Shown here: positions 1 to 10,243 of the stretch, piece by piece
Position numbering within the stretch: the first letter of the stretch is position 1
Layout of the letters: every line of letters begins with the position of its first letter
Source: Nemertoderma westbladi
Taxonomy: Eukaryota; Xenacoelomorpha; Nemertodermatida; Nemertodermatidae
Length of the DNA: 64,000 nt
Direction: 5' to 3'
Assembly (NCBI GenBank): GCA_032718475.1
Contig: JAUCBJ010008747.1
Location: forward strand, 1 to 64,000
The notes under the pieces: model-generated
What the model saw: only the letters and a program-made list of their open reading frames with translations
Database searches by the model: none
Told to the model about the DNA's origin: nothing
Made by a program: the position numbers and the translations under genes

Positions 1-2
1 TG

Positions 3-807
3 ATGATCGCACGCTCCAAGTATTAGCCCTACCCAAAAAACCATATGTTAAATTAATCCCCAACCATCTCTATACTAGATACTGTAGTTTTATGTTTGAA
101 GTAATGCATAATCCCTCGTGCTTGCCATGCCATGCCTAAAACTACGACCTTGTTTGAAATGTTAAGGTGGATTTTTCTATATAAATAAAAATCACGTAAA
201 GTTAAATCTTAATTGTTTTTACTGTCTTAGTAAAACTTCTTAATATTCCTAGTAAAATCTTATTCTTATTCTTATTCTACAACACGTTATTCTTAAATAT
301 AGAAACTAACAATGGAGATGACATATCAAATATGTCCTTACAACCCTTCCCACAGAGTGGCCAATGCTCAAATGCTTAGGCATCTAATAAAATGTAGAAA
401 GCCGGGGGTGGAGTTTGTCAAAGAGTGCCCCAACAATCCAGTGCACAGTTTTCCAAAAGAAGAAAAGGAGTTTCACATAAAGAATTGTCATTATAGGAAT
501 GGGTTACCACATGTTGGTAAGCTCATGAGTTTAGAAAACGATTTGGTTTAAAGAATCAATATGGAGAGAATGAGGGAAAAGTACAACAAGAACAAGATCA
601 ATGCGAATGGCCGACAGAATGGAGAGAAGAAGCTTGGGATTGAGACTGATGGACTAGGTTTGGTTTAGTTTAGTTTAGTTTGTTTTGTTTTGGTTTGGTA
701 TAGTACTATAAAAATATTATTATTAAAATCTTTATTAATTAATGCAATTTATTGTATTTTTGGGAGCAATAGAGCTAATGCGAGCTATAGGGACAATGGG
801 AAGGACA
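3..807 (+). repeat. Left arm of ~800 bp inverted repeat
   Basis: This stretch matches the reverse complement of 11593-12378 nearly base for base. Similarity begins at base 3 and stops abruptly near 807 (last shared bases ...GGGAAGGACA). The arm contains a complete small zinc-finger gene (312-551). Its outer part (about 40-110) recurs in degraded form at about 835-1035 and 1905-1960. Arms this long with an inward-facing gene in each suggest the ends of a large DNA transposon, but I see no terminal target duplication because the window starts at the arm. Confidence 0.85.
312..551 (+). CDS. GTSF1-like protein, two CHHC zinc fingers (left-arm copy)
   Basis: This is a 79-residue protein beginning MEMTYQICPYNPSH. 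It has two tandem CHHC fingers with identical spacing, C-x5-H-x9-H-x3-C: C8/H14/H24/C28 and C39/H45/H55/C59. That double-finger arrangement is the signature of the gametocyte-specific factor 1 (GTSF1/Asterix) family; single CHHC fingers also occur in U11-48K and TRM13. GTSF1 proteins are Piwi partners in piRNA silencing and their fingers bind RNA. The usual acidic C-terminal tail is absent or broken: the frame stops at 549-551 and then stays open for about 40 lysine-rich codons to a TAG near 668. The gene lies inside a transposon-like inverted-repeat arm, and a second copy is at 11860-12069. The fold call is strong; the function in a mobile element is inference. Confidence 0.75.
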   Translation: MEMTYQICPYNPSHRVANAQMLRHLIKCRKPGVEFVKECPNNPVHSFPKEEKEFHIKNCHYRNGLPHVGKLMSLENDLV

Positions 808-834
808 GACATATTTGATATGTTGTCTCCATTA

Positions 835-1090
835 AATTAATCCTCAACCATTTCTATACTAGATACTGTAGTTTTATGTACCATATGACCATTGTCAAAT
901 CGCCTGAGAAATGACAATAAACATCTGGTTTGCAATAGATTGACTTCTTTCACATTGTACTTTATGAAGCAGCCTGCGCATATGTTAAATTAATCCCCAA
1001 CCATCTCTATACTAGATTCTGTAGTTTTTTGTAATGCATAACCCCCCCCCCCCCCCCCCCCCTCCCCACGTATGCAATGCCTAAAATATT
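835..1090 (+). repeat. Degraded copies of the arm's outer motifs
   Basis: Two motifs recur here. One is the arm's outer segment (AATCCCCAACCATCTCTATA...). The other is a segment beginning CCATTGTCAAATCGCCTGAG, which in the right arm lies just outside 12378. They are followed by a second partial copy of the arm end, from about 975, interrupted by a 20-plus base C homopolymer (about 1042-1063). The stretch has no gene. Confidence 0.6.
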
Positions 1091-1599
1091 TCTTCAGATA
1101 CTATAGTTTAACATTAATTAACATACCCCATCTAACGCAGTAGCCCATTATATGCAATTTTCTCCGGCACACTCCCTGCTTCTCAAATCACACCCCATTT
1201 CCCATCATAACTAATGTTTTACATTTAATTAACCCAATGAAATGTATTTATTATTCCCCCAATCCAATAGCACGTCTCTCTCTCTTTTTTTATTTCTATT
1301 GGTTCCCCCAAGCTTCACTTTTATTTTCATTGGTTACCCTTTCCCTTATAAACCCCCAACCATCGCTTTGAACTTTACGTACAAAAATATTATCGACTTG
1401 CTTTTGATGATCTTACTTTTTATTTAAAGTTATAATACATTTATTGTTATTCATAATATATTGTTATACATAATACATTAATTGTTATACATAATATATT
1501 GTTATATAAAACATTTATAACATCAATGTGATTTGATTTTCCTTCTTATTATTCCCAATCAAGCAATTTTCTTTTCCAATACCACGAATCAATCTGCAG

Positions 1600-1731
1600 G
1601 TAAGAACAATAAATTTGTATTTTTTGTGCATTCGTTTAGTTTTAACATTATTGCCTCAAAATTAAATCAACCCTGCGAAACCATCCCAAACTTATTATTA
1701 TTATTATTTTTTAGTTTTTTTTATTTTATAG
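1600..1731 (+). other. Candidate intron upstream of polymerase-like fragment
   Basis: CTGCAG|GTAAGAA at 1600 is a strong donor, and TTTTATTTTATAG ending at 1731 is a good acceptor. The acceptor lies six bases upstream of the ATG of the Zn-ribbon fragment at 1738. A TATA-like TTATAAAC lies near 1340. The arrangement suggests a promoter, a short non-coding exon and a spliced leader. It is predicted from sequence only. Confidence 0.4.
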
Positions 1732-1737
1732 CAAACA

Positions 1738-1890
1738 TGCCTAGATCATCAATATTCGTTGACTGTCCTGTCTGCAATAAGAACATGCGTAGTGATAGTC
1801 TCAACAAACATCTCGGAACTCATTTTAAACAATATTCATGCGATTGTTGTAACACCTGGATACCTTCTTTCACATTGTACAGTAATGTAT
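1738..1890 (+). pseudogene. Truncated N-terminus of a Polinton-type polymerase protein
   Basis: From ATG 1738 the frame reads MPRSSIFVDCPVC and carries a CPVC...H...H finger followed by CDCC. It is clearly related to the N-terminus of the Polinton polymerase protein that starts at 29820 on the minus strand (MPMSSRIIVCPVC, with the same HFKQY segment). Similarity ends after about 41 codons, where the sequence switches to the dispersed arm-end repeat (TTCTTTCACATTGTAC...). It is therefore a relic of a second, different Polinton. Confidence 0.6.
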
Positions 1891-2060
1891 GAAGCAGCCT
1901 GCGCATATGTTAAATTAATCCTCAACCATTTCTATACTAGATACTGTAGTTTTATGTACCATACCACCATTGTCAAATCGCCTGAGAAAATTACAATAAA
2001 CATCTGGTTTGCAATAGATTGACTTCTTTCACATTGTACTGTATGAAGCAGCCTGTGCGC
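1866..2060 (+). repeat. Third copy of arm-end motifs
   Basis: This stretch repeats the order seen at 835-1000: TTAATCCTCAACCATTTCTA, then CCATTGTCAAATCGCCTGAG, then the TTCTTTCACATTGTAC segment. It joins directly to the truncated polymerase fragment. The remaining bases to 2632 hold no gene that I can see. Confidence 0.55.
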
Positions 2061-2632
2061 CTAACCGCACATAATTAAATAAGGCCCTCTTTTAATACAT
2101 AAGTCCCACTTTTAATACATAAGTTATATACAGTTTATCTTCAATTTATTTAATTTGTTTTTATTTACAACCCTAATTGTTCTATTGTATTATAATTTAT
2201 GTTTTATTATAACAAGCTATATCCTGTTAATCTTTATTAATTTTATTTGTACTGAGGTTTTCGAGTGTGCTGTTTCCAATGGTCCTATTCTCAAAATGAT
2301 CTAACCTACTGTATAATTAATTACTTAAGTCTGCGAGGTATGCGTAATTAACAAATCTCATTTACCAGTTTTCCTTAAAAACTATGAAGCTATATTGCTT
2401 AAGAGTTCTGAGGGGCGAGCCATGAGGCAAGATGTTTGAGACTTATTTAGATATATTATTACTTAATTTTGACCCCCCAGTCGGTATATATTACAATATA
2501 GGCTATATCTTTTTGTGGAGTCACAGAGTAGTCTGAAGTTCCGAGTCTGCTGCTAGAGGGTGAAATGTCTCAAAGTGAAAACCATACAGTAGCTATGAAT
2601 TGGTTGCTAGGTAATAATACTACATTTTGTAT

Positions 2633-4183
2633 TTGAGTGAGTGAGTGAGTGAGTGAGTGAGTGAGTGAGTGAGTGAGTGGGTGGGTTGGTGGATGGGTGG
2701 GTGAGTGAGTGAGTGAGTGAGTGAGTGAGTGAGTGAGTGAGTGAGTGAGTGAGTGAGTGAGTGAGTGAGTGAGTGAGTGAGTGAGTGAGTGAGTGAGTGA
2801 GTGAGTGAGTGAGTGAGTGAGTGAGTGAGTGAGTGAGTGAGTGAGTGAGTGAGTGAGTGAGTGAGTGAGTGAGTGAGTGAGTGAGTGAGTGAGTGAGTGA
2901 GTGAGTGAGTGAGTGAGTGAGTGAGTGAGTGAGTGAGTGAGTGAGTGAGTGAGTGAGTGAGTGAGTGAGTGAGTGAGTGAGTGAGTGAGTGAGTGAGTGA
3001 GTGAGTGAGTGAGTGAGTGAGTGAGTGAGTAGAGAGTAGTGAGTGAGTGAGTGAGTGAGTGAGTGAGTGAGTGAGTGAGTGAGTGAGTGAGTGAGTGAGT
3101 GAGTGAGTGAGTGAGTGAGTGAGTGAGTGAGTGAGTGAGTGAGTGAGTGAGTGAGTGAGTGAGTGAGTGAGTGAGTGAGTGAGTGAGTGAGTGAGTGAGT
3201 GAGTGAGTGAGTGAGTGAGTGAGTGAGTGAGTGAGTGAGTGAGTGAGTGAGTGAGTGAGTGAGTGAGTGAGTGAGTGAGTGAGTGAGTGAGTGAGTGAGT
3301 GAGTGAGTGAGTGAGTGAGTGAGTGAGTGAGTGAGTGAGTGAGTGAGTGAGTGAGTGAGTGAGTGAGTGAGTGAGTGAGTGAGTGAGTGAGTGAGTGAGT
3401 GAGTGAGTGAGTGAGTGAGTGAGTGAGTGAGTGAGTGAGTGAGTGAGTGAGTGAGTGAGTGAGTGAGTGAGTGAGTGAGTGAGTGAGTGAGTGAGTGAGT
3501 GAGTGAGTGAGTGAGTGAGTGAGTGAGTGAGTGAGTGAGTGAGTGAGTGAGTGAGTGAGTGAGTGAGTGAGTGAGTGAGTGAGTGAGTGAGTGAGTGAGT
3601 GAGTGAGTGAGTGAGTGAGTGAGTGAGTGAGTGAGTGAGTGAGTGAGTGAGTGAGTGAGTGAGTGAGTGAGTGAGTGAGTGAGTGAGTGAGTGAGTGAGT
3701 GAGTGAGTGAGTGAGTGAGTGAGTGAGTGAGTGAGTGAGTGAGTGAGTGAGTGAGTGAGTGAGTGAGTGAGTGAGTGAGTGAGTGAGTGAGTGAGTGAGT
3801 GAGTGAGTGAGTGAGTGAGTGAGTGAGTGAGTGAGTGAGTGAGTGAGTGAGTGAGTGAGTGAGTGAGTGAGTGAGTGAGTGAGTGAGTGAGTGAGTGAGT
3901 GAGTGAGTGAGTGAGTGAGTGAGTGAGTGAGTGAGTGAGTGAGTGAGTGAGTGAGTGAGTGAGTGAGTGAGTGAGTGAGTGAGTGAGTGAGTGAGTGAGT
4001 GAGTGAGTGAGTGAGTGAGTGAGTGAGTGAGTGAGTGAGTGAGTGAGTGAGTGAGTGAGTGAGTGAGTGAGTGAGTGAGTGAGTGAGTGAGTGAGTGAGT
4101 GAGTGAGTGAGTGAGTGAGTGAGTGAGTGAGTGAGTGAGTGAGTGAGTGAGTGAGTGAGTGAGTGAGTGAGTGAGTGAGTGAG

Positions 4184-4185
<2 letters not shown>
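2633..4185. repeat. (GAGT)n microsatellite, 1.55 kb
   Basis: This is an almost uninterrupted GAGT tetranucleotide array of about 385 units. Only two blemishes are visible: GGTGGGTTGGTGGATGG at about 2680-2702, and AGAGAGTAGT near 3030. The open frame through it (Ser-Leu-Thr-His repeats) is an artefact. The array abuts the 3' tail of the LINE at 4186. Confidence 0.97.
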
Positions 4186-4223
<38 letters not shown>

Positions 4224-4505
4224 TATTGTCTTCACATTAACTGTTACATAACTAACATCGGTAATATGCACTAAACAAGATACAAAATGAGACGTACAAA
4301 TCAAAATATCTACCGTCACCCTCAAAATAAGACAGCACATTATCATACAAAAATATTACAGATGCTTATATAGACAACATTATAGCCGTGTGAGGACCAG
4401 ATGTAATACATAGTAGAGTAACATATATTTATATTCCCAACAAACACACAAACACACATAATACTAACTAAGTATATCAAACATTACATATATCGGGCTG
4501 TTTAC

Positions 4506-7500
4506 TCAATCGAATACATTATCTAATTTTGAGATAAATTTTGCTATTTTGGCTTGGTTATCCAGACAGAACATCTCAGTCATAGATAACCAAGACAGGG
4601 GGGCGCATTCTCGTCTTAACGTCCTTGTCATAGGACAATCTACAACTATATGGGCTTCGGTCTGAATCCCACCACATCCACAAACTCGGTCCTCGGGTTT
4701 AGCCCTCTTCCATCTCATCCGTTCTACTGGGAAGTTATGGCTACCCAGCCGAAAACGGGTCCAGGGGATGCGATGACGTTCGGGAACTGAGGGGTCACAA
4801 TAGAGCTGGGGGGAAGTTAAGTCCGGGTTCATTAGCTTGAACAGGTGGCGTTTCGTACTCGTTGAAAGTGAAACGTTTTTCTTGACGAGTCGGGAACCTT
4901 CGTCTATAACATTACGCTGTTCTGATTTCAAAGAATCTATTTTCGCGGACATCGATGTGTTACCATCTTTCGATATTTCTATTGCGACAGCAAGAGGGGA
5001 GTCTTCAATAACCTTGAATTTAGTAAGGAACTTTCGTTGTCTCTCACGTACCAACGATTTCAAGTCAGGGATTCCCGCTTCAATGAGACATATGTCTCCA
5101 CACGTGGTGGGTCTAACACCTAGCAAACTCCTTACCATTGACATATATAGAGCCTCGACGTCATTCAGATTAGCACCTAACCACGTTTCGCAACCATATG
5201 TTATTGCTGACACAACTGCTGCATTGAACACTTGTTTTTTAATCATAAACGGAATGTCCGGGTTTTTCATTAGAAATGAACTGTACTTAAGCCGATGGCA
5301 TTGTTTCGCAGATGCATGGAGGGATACTGCAGTTGATACTAAACCATCACTGGTGATTGGTGAGCCAAGATAAATATATGATGAAGTATGTTTTATGGTA
5401 TACTCTTCCAGAATGATATCTTCCCTGTCACTCAGAGTGCCGTTTATCACCATAAACATCGATTTCTTCTCGTTCAATGTCATACCAGAAGACTTGCAAA
5501 AATTAATTAGTATATCCAGCTTGGCCAAAGCGGCCAATCTATTTGTTGCAAGCACCGCTGTGTCATCCATTAGTAAAACAGAATGTAGCAACTTTAGCCA
5601 ACTATCGGGGGTGAGGGAACGTAGGGCACGGACAAATACATCTATTAGCAACGTAAACAAATATCCACTGGCAGGGGAACCTTGACGGAGCCCTTTATTA
5701 AATGATACTATAGCAGATCCAATCAGTGCATGTGTTCCTTTGTAAATTGATTGCAATGCACGGAGCATTCTGCCACCGCAACCTCTGTCAAGTAATATCT
5801 GGAACAAGTAATTTCTATTGACGTTATCGTATGCAGTTTTGAAATCTATGAATACCAAAAACAGGGTCTTATTAGTTTCTCTGGCATAGTTACACAGGAG
5901 GCGGAGTGCTAAGATCTGTTCTAAACAGCCTCTTCCTTTACATGAACCGGCTTGCTCAGGGAGAGGTCTCAACCAGGATTGTAGTCTGAAAGTAAGTATA
6001 GCGTCATAGAGCTTAGCTAGAGAATTTATAATACTTATACCGCGGTAATTCGAGCATATCAACTTATTTCCTTTCTTAAACACAGACACAAATCGCGTGT
6101 AACACCAGTTCAAAGGATATAGCCCCGAGGTAAACACACAGTTTAGTATAAAAACAATAGTTAAAAGCCATTGGACAGGTAAGGCTTTCAGGTAATCTGC
6201 AGAAATACCATCAGGGCCACAAGCTCTCCCGCGTCGCAGGTTGGATGCAGCGTTATAGACCTCGTTAATTGTTATGTCATCGTCAAGTAATGGTATATTT
6301 ATGTCTGAGACAATCTCCCGTTCAACAAATGTGTAGTCATTAAGTAGCTTTGAATAGTGTGCGGCAAACTCATCGTCAGTAGGAGTACCGGATTCTTGGT
6401 CAGATAAGACTTCTCCATTCCAGTCTATGGCTGCCCAAAGGCGTTTTGGGTCATTATTGGTTGCGAGACGCGCCCATCGACTCTTCGTTGATCCGAATCC
6501 TGCCGTCACTGGCTCCTGTGTTACATAATTCGAGGTATGTTTTGAGTTAGATATGTATTTGTAAATATTTAGTGAGAAATCACCGCACATTGCATCAATA
6601 TCAGACTGGGCCGTTTGTATAATGGGTTGGTAAATGGTAGCGGGGCGAGCCATGCAGTGAGCATAGCTCGGAGGAATAGCTAACTCTAACAACGACTTAA
6701 ACTTATCAAGTGAAGCGCAGTTGGGTTTAATTCCCTTAACACAATTCACTGTTGGGGGTCCAGATATTGCATCTGAGGCATTCAAAAGCTCATCGCCCAA
6801 ACATTTCGCTCGGTTGAGTAGTTGTGATGACGTTATATTTGTTGCAACAACAGTTACGCTGATCGGAGCATGGTCAGTGGGGAGTCGTAAATCTCTGTCC
6901 ACATTCATGCATTTAATAGCTGAGGGGACTTTAGATACCTCGTTAACCGGGGATACTAAATAATCTAGAGCAGAAACCCATTTATCTTTTATCCTAAACG
7001 TGAGACCACCCTGATAAAGGGATGAATGAGTTGATAAGCCGTTTAAAATTATACATCCAGTGTCATGACAAATGCGTTTGAAAATTTTCCCATGAGAGTT
7101 TATTGTCTGGTCGGGCCATGGTTGGTATTTCCAACCATTGTCCAAAGCAAATGCTGGGTCGGGTGTACCTATACGGCTGTTAAAGTCACCTCCTACAACA
7201 AAAACATCGTCACACAACAATTTACTTTGAACAGTACTAAACGAACATAAATCAAAATATTTCGATTCTTTTGGCGGGATGTAACATCCACCTATTTGTT
7301 TATTACTAACTGATGGGATAGTAACCCAGATTTGGTCTTCAATTGTTTTGTCAACCCGAACAATAAAATCTACCAGATGTGGCTTCACAAATAAGCTTAC
7401 GCCACCACGGTGTTGACGCCCTGTATGTCTTACACTACTACAAACAAAAGAAAAGCCAGGTATAGTAAAAGATAAGTTAGTTTTCACCTCAGACAAAAAT

Positions 7501-7619
7501 AGAATATCAAACTGTAAAAAGTACCTTACTGTATATAAATCGTCAAACTTGTTTTTTATACCAGCAATATTACACCATACAATCTTTAGTTCTCCATCAC
7601 ACGGCCCAGTTAAAAATCC
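4506..7619 (-). CDS. LINE ORF2: AP endonuclease and reverse transcriptase
   Basis: This is an uninterrupted frame of about 1,037 codons. The N-terminal third is an apurinic-like endonuclease: NIAGIKNK, LSEVKT, GGDFNSR, DYLVSP and TDHAPI cover the catalytic Asn, Glu, Asp and His motifs. The middle is a reverse transcriptase: SNYRGISI, FIDFKTAYD, LRQGSPASGYLF and the catalytic LLMDDTAVLA box, a variant of YADD. Near the C-terminus, CGCGGIQTEAHIVVDC looks like the terminal zinc finger seen in several LINE clades. The protein nicks target DNA and copies the element RNA by target-primed reverse transcription. The frame opens at 7619 without an ATG and overlaps the end of ORF1 by ten bases in another frame, so translation probably depends on ORF1 (frameshift or re-initiation). 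Confidence 0.95.
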   Translation of the reverse strand, partial: GFLTGPCDGELKIVWCNIAGIKNKFDDLYTVRYFLQFDILFLSEVKTNLSFTIPGFSFVCSSVRHTGRQHRGGVSLFVKPHLVDFIVRVDKTIEDQIWVTIPSVSNKQIGGCYIPPKESKYFDLCSFSTVQSKLLCDDVFVVGGDFNSRIGTPDPAFALDNGWKYQPWPDQTINSHGKIFKRICHDTGCIILNGLSTHSSLYQGGLTFRIKDKWVSALDYLVSPVNEVSKVPSAIKCMNVDRDLRLPTDHAPISVTVVATNITSSQLLNRAKCLGDELLNASDAISGPPTVNCVKGIKPNCASLDKFKSLLELAIPPSYAHCMARPATIYQPIIQTAQSDIDAMCGDFSLNIYKYISNSKHTSNYVTQEPVTAGFGSTKSRWARLATNNDPKRLWAAIDWNGEVLSDQESGTPTDDEFAAHYSKLLNDYTFVEREIVSDINIPLLDDDITINEVYNAASNLRRGRACGPDGISADYLKALPVQWLLTIVFILNCVFTSGLYPLNWCYTRFVSVFKKGNKLICSNYRGISIINSLAKLYDAILTFRLQSWLRPLPEQAGSCKGRGCLEQILALRLLCNYARETNKTLFLVFIDFKTAYDNVNRNYLFQILLDRGCGGRMLRALQSIYKGTHALIGSAIVSFNKGLRQGSPASGYLFTLLIDVFVRALRSLTPDSWLKLLHSVLLMDDTAVLATNRLAALAKLDILINFCKSSGMTLNEKKSMFMVINGTLSDREDIILEEYTIKHTSSYIYLGSPITSDGLVSTAVSLHASAKQCHRLKYSSFLMKNPDIPFMIKKQVFNAAVVSAITYGCETWLGANLNDVEALYMSMVRSLLGVRPTTCGDICLIEAGIPDLKSLVRERQRKFLTKFKVIEDSPLAVAIEISKDGNTSMSAKIDSLKSEQRNVIDEGSRLVKKNVSLSTSTKRHLFKLMNPDLTSPQLYCDPSVPERHRIPWTRFRLGSHNFPVERMRWKRAKPEDRVCGCGGIQTEAHIVVDCPMTRTLRRECAPLSWLSMTEMFCLDNQAKIAKFISKLDNVFD

Positions 7620-8329
7620 TTACCCACTGCTTTATAAATAACGTCATCTCCTCTCTTGACGCTCTTGGCCTTCCAGTCAATATATACCACCTCACCCGCG
7701 TTTATTGGTTTATTCTTTTCTTCAATGAGGACCTGTATGAGTTTTTTCCGTTCAGCTTGGATCTTTGGGCTCACGTCTTTCTTAACATATATTCCTTTAT
7801 ATTTAGAGCTTTCAGATGAGAGATTCTTCGCACCCGTTATGGCGATATCCCTTTCATAGTCAGAAAGAAAGCGGATCAAAATCGGACGGGGCCGGGTCGT
7901 ATTCCCTGTCTGCTCGTTGGGGTTAAACCTTCCGAGACGCCTCAGAGAGTACTTAGCGTCGCTTGGTAAACCTGTTACTTGTAGTATCTCTGAACAAACG
8001 ATTTTTGTGTCAGCTAATTCGCCCTCTTTGACGCCGCGTATTATAATGTTCCTAGACCTGCTTTCGGCATCGAAATACTCCAATTGGCGTTGGTGGATAG
8101 CTAGTGTTTTCTTACAGTCTTCCATCTCCGATTTTAAGGTAACATTGCTTCTCTGCTCCGCTGCCAACTTGTCTTTAAGAACAGACACTTCCGTTCTTAG
8201 GGCTCCCAACTCCTCGATCTGTTTTCGCACTAATGATATATCGCTCTTCATGTCAATCATTTCGGATCTTATAGCATCTCGAATTATCTCCGCTAAGTCG
8301 CTGCCATTTGGTTGGCTCGGTGTGTTCGT
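7610..8329 (-). CDS. LINE ORF1: coiled-coil RNA-binding protein
   Basis: The retained part is about 238 residues. It has a heptad-rich coiled coil (DIIR to about the KKTLAIHQRQLE segment), followed by an RRM-like domain entered at ESRSRNIIIRGVKEGE and a basic C-terminal domain with KKDVSPKIQAERKK. This layout is that of L1-type ORF1 (transposase_22-like) RNA-binding trimers. It lies directly upstream of ORF2 with overlapping ends. Upstream, the frame runs into hundreds of Ser-Leu-Thr-His codons from the CACT array. Those are not real protein sequence, and the true N-terminus is missing. Confidence 0.85.
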   Translation of the reverse strand, partial: TNTPSQPNGSDLAEIIRDAIRSEMIDMKSDISLVRKQIEELGALRTEVSVLKDKLAAEQRSNVTLKSEMEDCKKTLAIHQRQLEYFDAESRSRNIIIRGVKEGELADTKIVCSEILQVTGLPSDAKYSLRRLGRFNPNEQTGNTTRPRPILIRFLSDYERDIAITGAKNLSSESSKYKGIYVKKDVSPKIQAERKKLIQVLIEEKNKPINAGEVVYIDWKAKSVKRGDDVIYKAVGKDF

Positions 8330-9172
8330 GAGTGAGTGAGTGAGTGAGTGAGTGAGTGAGTGAGTGAGTGAGTGAGTGAGTGAGTGAGTGAGTGAGTGAG
8401 TGAGTGAGTGAGTGAGTGAGTGAGTGAGTGAGTGAGTGAGTGAGTGAGTGAGTGAGTGAGTGAGTGAGTGAGTGAGTGAGTGAGTGAGTGAGTGAGTGAG
8501 TGAGTGAGTGAGTGAGTGAGTGAGTGAGTGAGTGAGTGAGTGAGTGAGTGAGTGAGTGAGTGAGTGAGTGAGTGAGTGAGTGAGTGAGTGAGTGAGTGAG
8601 TGAGTGAGTGAGTGAGTGAGTGAGTGAGTGAGTGAGTGAGTGAGTGAGTGAGTGAGTGAGTGAGTGAGTGAGTGAGTGAGTGAGTGAGTGAGTGAGTGAG
8701 TGAGTGAGTGAGTGAGTGAGTGAGTGAGTGAGTGAGTGAGTGAGTGAGTGAGTGAGTGAGTGAGTGAGTGAGTGAGTGAGTGAGTGAGTGAGTGAGTGAG
8801 TGAGTGAGTGAGTGAGTGAGTGAGTGAGTGAGTGAGTGAGTGAGTGAGTGAGTGAGTGAGTGAGTGAGTGAGTGAGTGAGTGAGTGAGTGAGTGAGTGAG
8901 TGAGTGAGTGAGTGAGTGAGTGAGTGAGTGAGTGAGTGAGTGAGTGAGTGAGTGAGTGAGTGAGTGAGTGAGTGAGTGAGTGAGTGAGTGAGTGAGTGAG
9001 TGAGTGAGTGAGTGAGTGAGTGAGTGAGTGAGTGAGTGAGTGAGTGAGTGAGTGAGTGAGTGAGTGAGTGAGTGAGTGAGTGAGTGAGTGAGTGAGTGAG
9101 TGAGTGAGTGAGTGAGTGAGTGAGTGAGTGAGTGAGTGAGTGAGTGAGTGAGTGAGTGAGTGAGTGAGTGAG
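8330..9172. repeat. (GAGT)n microsatellite, 0.84 kb
   Basis: This is a pure GAGT array of about 210 units, in the same orientation as the array at 2633-4185 and on the other side of the LINE. Next to it, 9173-9300 has degenerate GAG/CAG-rich sequence and a 17 bp direct repeat (CACTTCACCAGCACACC). From 9300 to 9490 I see no gene. Confidence 0.97.
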
Positions 9173-9490
9173 TGGAGCAGTGGGGGAGTGAGGCACTGAG
9201 ACACAGACTATGCCTCAGCTTCAGCCTTAACCTCAGCCTCACCCTCAACCACTTCACCAGCACACCACTTCACCAGCACACCACTTCTCCCCACAGGAGA
9301 ATATTTGTTTATCTGTTGTCAAAATCTGTTTTGCCTGTCTTGTTAACTAATTTGATGTTTTGGTTACTCATTCATTATGCATTTAAAATAGGATCAAGTT
9401 GACTTTATTTGTCTAATTAAACATATTATTATGAAATTACATAATTAAAAACGACTAAATATAATAAATATTTCAAACAATCAGTTATAA

Positions 9491-10243
9491 TTAATGTCTC
9501 GCATTAACTGTACGACTGTTCATACGCCGAGGTCGATATACAACAGTTACTGGAGATATAACTTTTCCATTCCTTACTCTGATTTTCTGTCCATTTTCAT
9601 TGTCATTCTCATCTGATTCTTCCTCACTGTCATCGCTACTCTCCTCTGCTTCTTCTACACTACCATCATTACTCTCATCCGATTCATCCTCATCACTCTC
9701 ATTTCCATCATTATCACTCTCTTTATGCGAATGTTTCTACATTTCATTCAATTGTCTAATTATTTTCTGAAATTTATTTTTATTTCCTAATACATGTCTT
9801 AATATCTCCTCATTATCTGAGTCATTCTCCTCCCCACTTTCATGTTCCTCGACTTCTTTCTCGCTCTCATTTTCTTCATCACCACTCTCATTTTCTTCTT
9901 TCTCTATCTCACTCTCTGTTTCATCATTCTCAACCTTTTCACTTTCCTCTGATTTATCATCTTCCTCACTCTCATTATCCTTTTCACTAGGTGGCTGTTT
10001 CTGTATATTTTTCAAAATATTCATGATTTTCTCGAATTTATGTTTCATCATTTGTTTAATCTCTAGAAAGTCACTCTCAACTCTCTTTTTGTTCTCTTCT
10101 TCACTAAAAATATCATCATTATTTTTTAATTTCTTTGGAGAAGGTTCCATTACACCTTCCTTTCTATGTATACTCATATGGCGGGATATATTGTCTCGTT
10201 TCATTTCTTTATCACAAACCATGCATTTTTCATAACTAGGCAT
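9491..10243 (-). pseudogene. C2H2-finger protein with very acidic tail, one in-frame stop
   Basis: The frame starts at ATG 10243 with MPSYEKCMVCDKEMKRDN. It has a C-x2-C-x11-H-x3-H finger (C7, C10, H22, H26), then a basic patch, a helical lysine-rich segment, and a long Glu/Asp/Ser tail (SEEDDKSEESEKVEND...). A TAG at 9737-9739 interrupts it after 168 codons. The same frame then continues acidic for about 80 more codons and ends in a basic segment (YRPRRMNSRT) with TAA at 9491-9493, so the original was probably about 250 residues. The finger resembles the N-terminal finger of the Polinton polymerase proteins at 1738 and 29820. It may be a transposon regulatory protein; the function is unknown. 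Confidence 0.55.

Larger units (their letters stand above)
4186..8329 (-). mobile_element. Non-LTR retrotransposon (LINE), 5'-truncated, two ORFs
   Basis: On the minus strand this runs from the edge of one (CACT)n array through ORF1 and ORF2 to a 3' tail of AATAAAC followed by about nine AATC units. The tail passes directly into the second (ACTC)n array. ORF1 and ORF2 are both free of stops, so the insertion looks young. ORF1 has no methionine of its own before the array, so the 5' end is truncated or disrupted. I do not assign a clade; a microsatellite 3' tail instead of poly(A) is common outside the L1 clade. Confidence 0.9.

Noticed and set aside
2607-4346. Long open frame of Ser-Leu-Thr-His repeats
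   Set aside because: A tetranucleotide array read in any stop-free frame gives this; there is no flanking coding signal.
4837-7250. Plus-strand ORFs opposite LINE ORF2
   Set aside because: Antisense shadows of a strongly supported reverse transcriptase.
7605-7620. Classical -1 frameshift heptamer at the LINE ORF1/ORF2 overlap
   Set aside because: The overlap is real, but the sequence around the ORF1 stop does not fit the X XXY YYZ pattern. Re-initiation is equally possible.
8253-9263. Further long frames across the second (GAGT)n array
   Set aside because: Microsatellite artefacts. Only the non-repeat part, 7610-8329, is real LINE ORF1.
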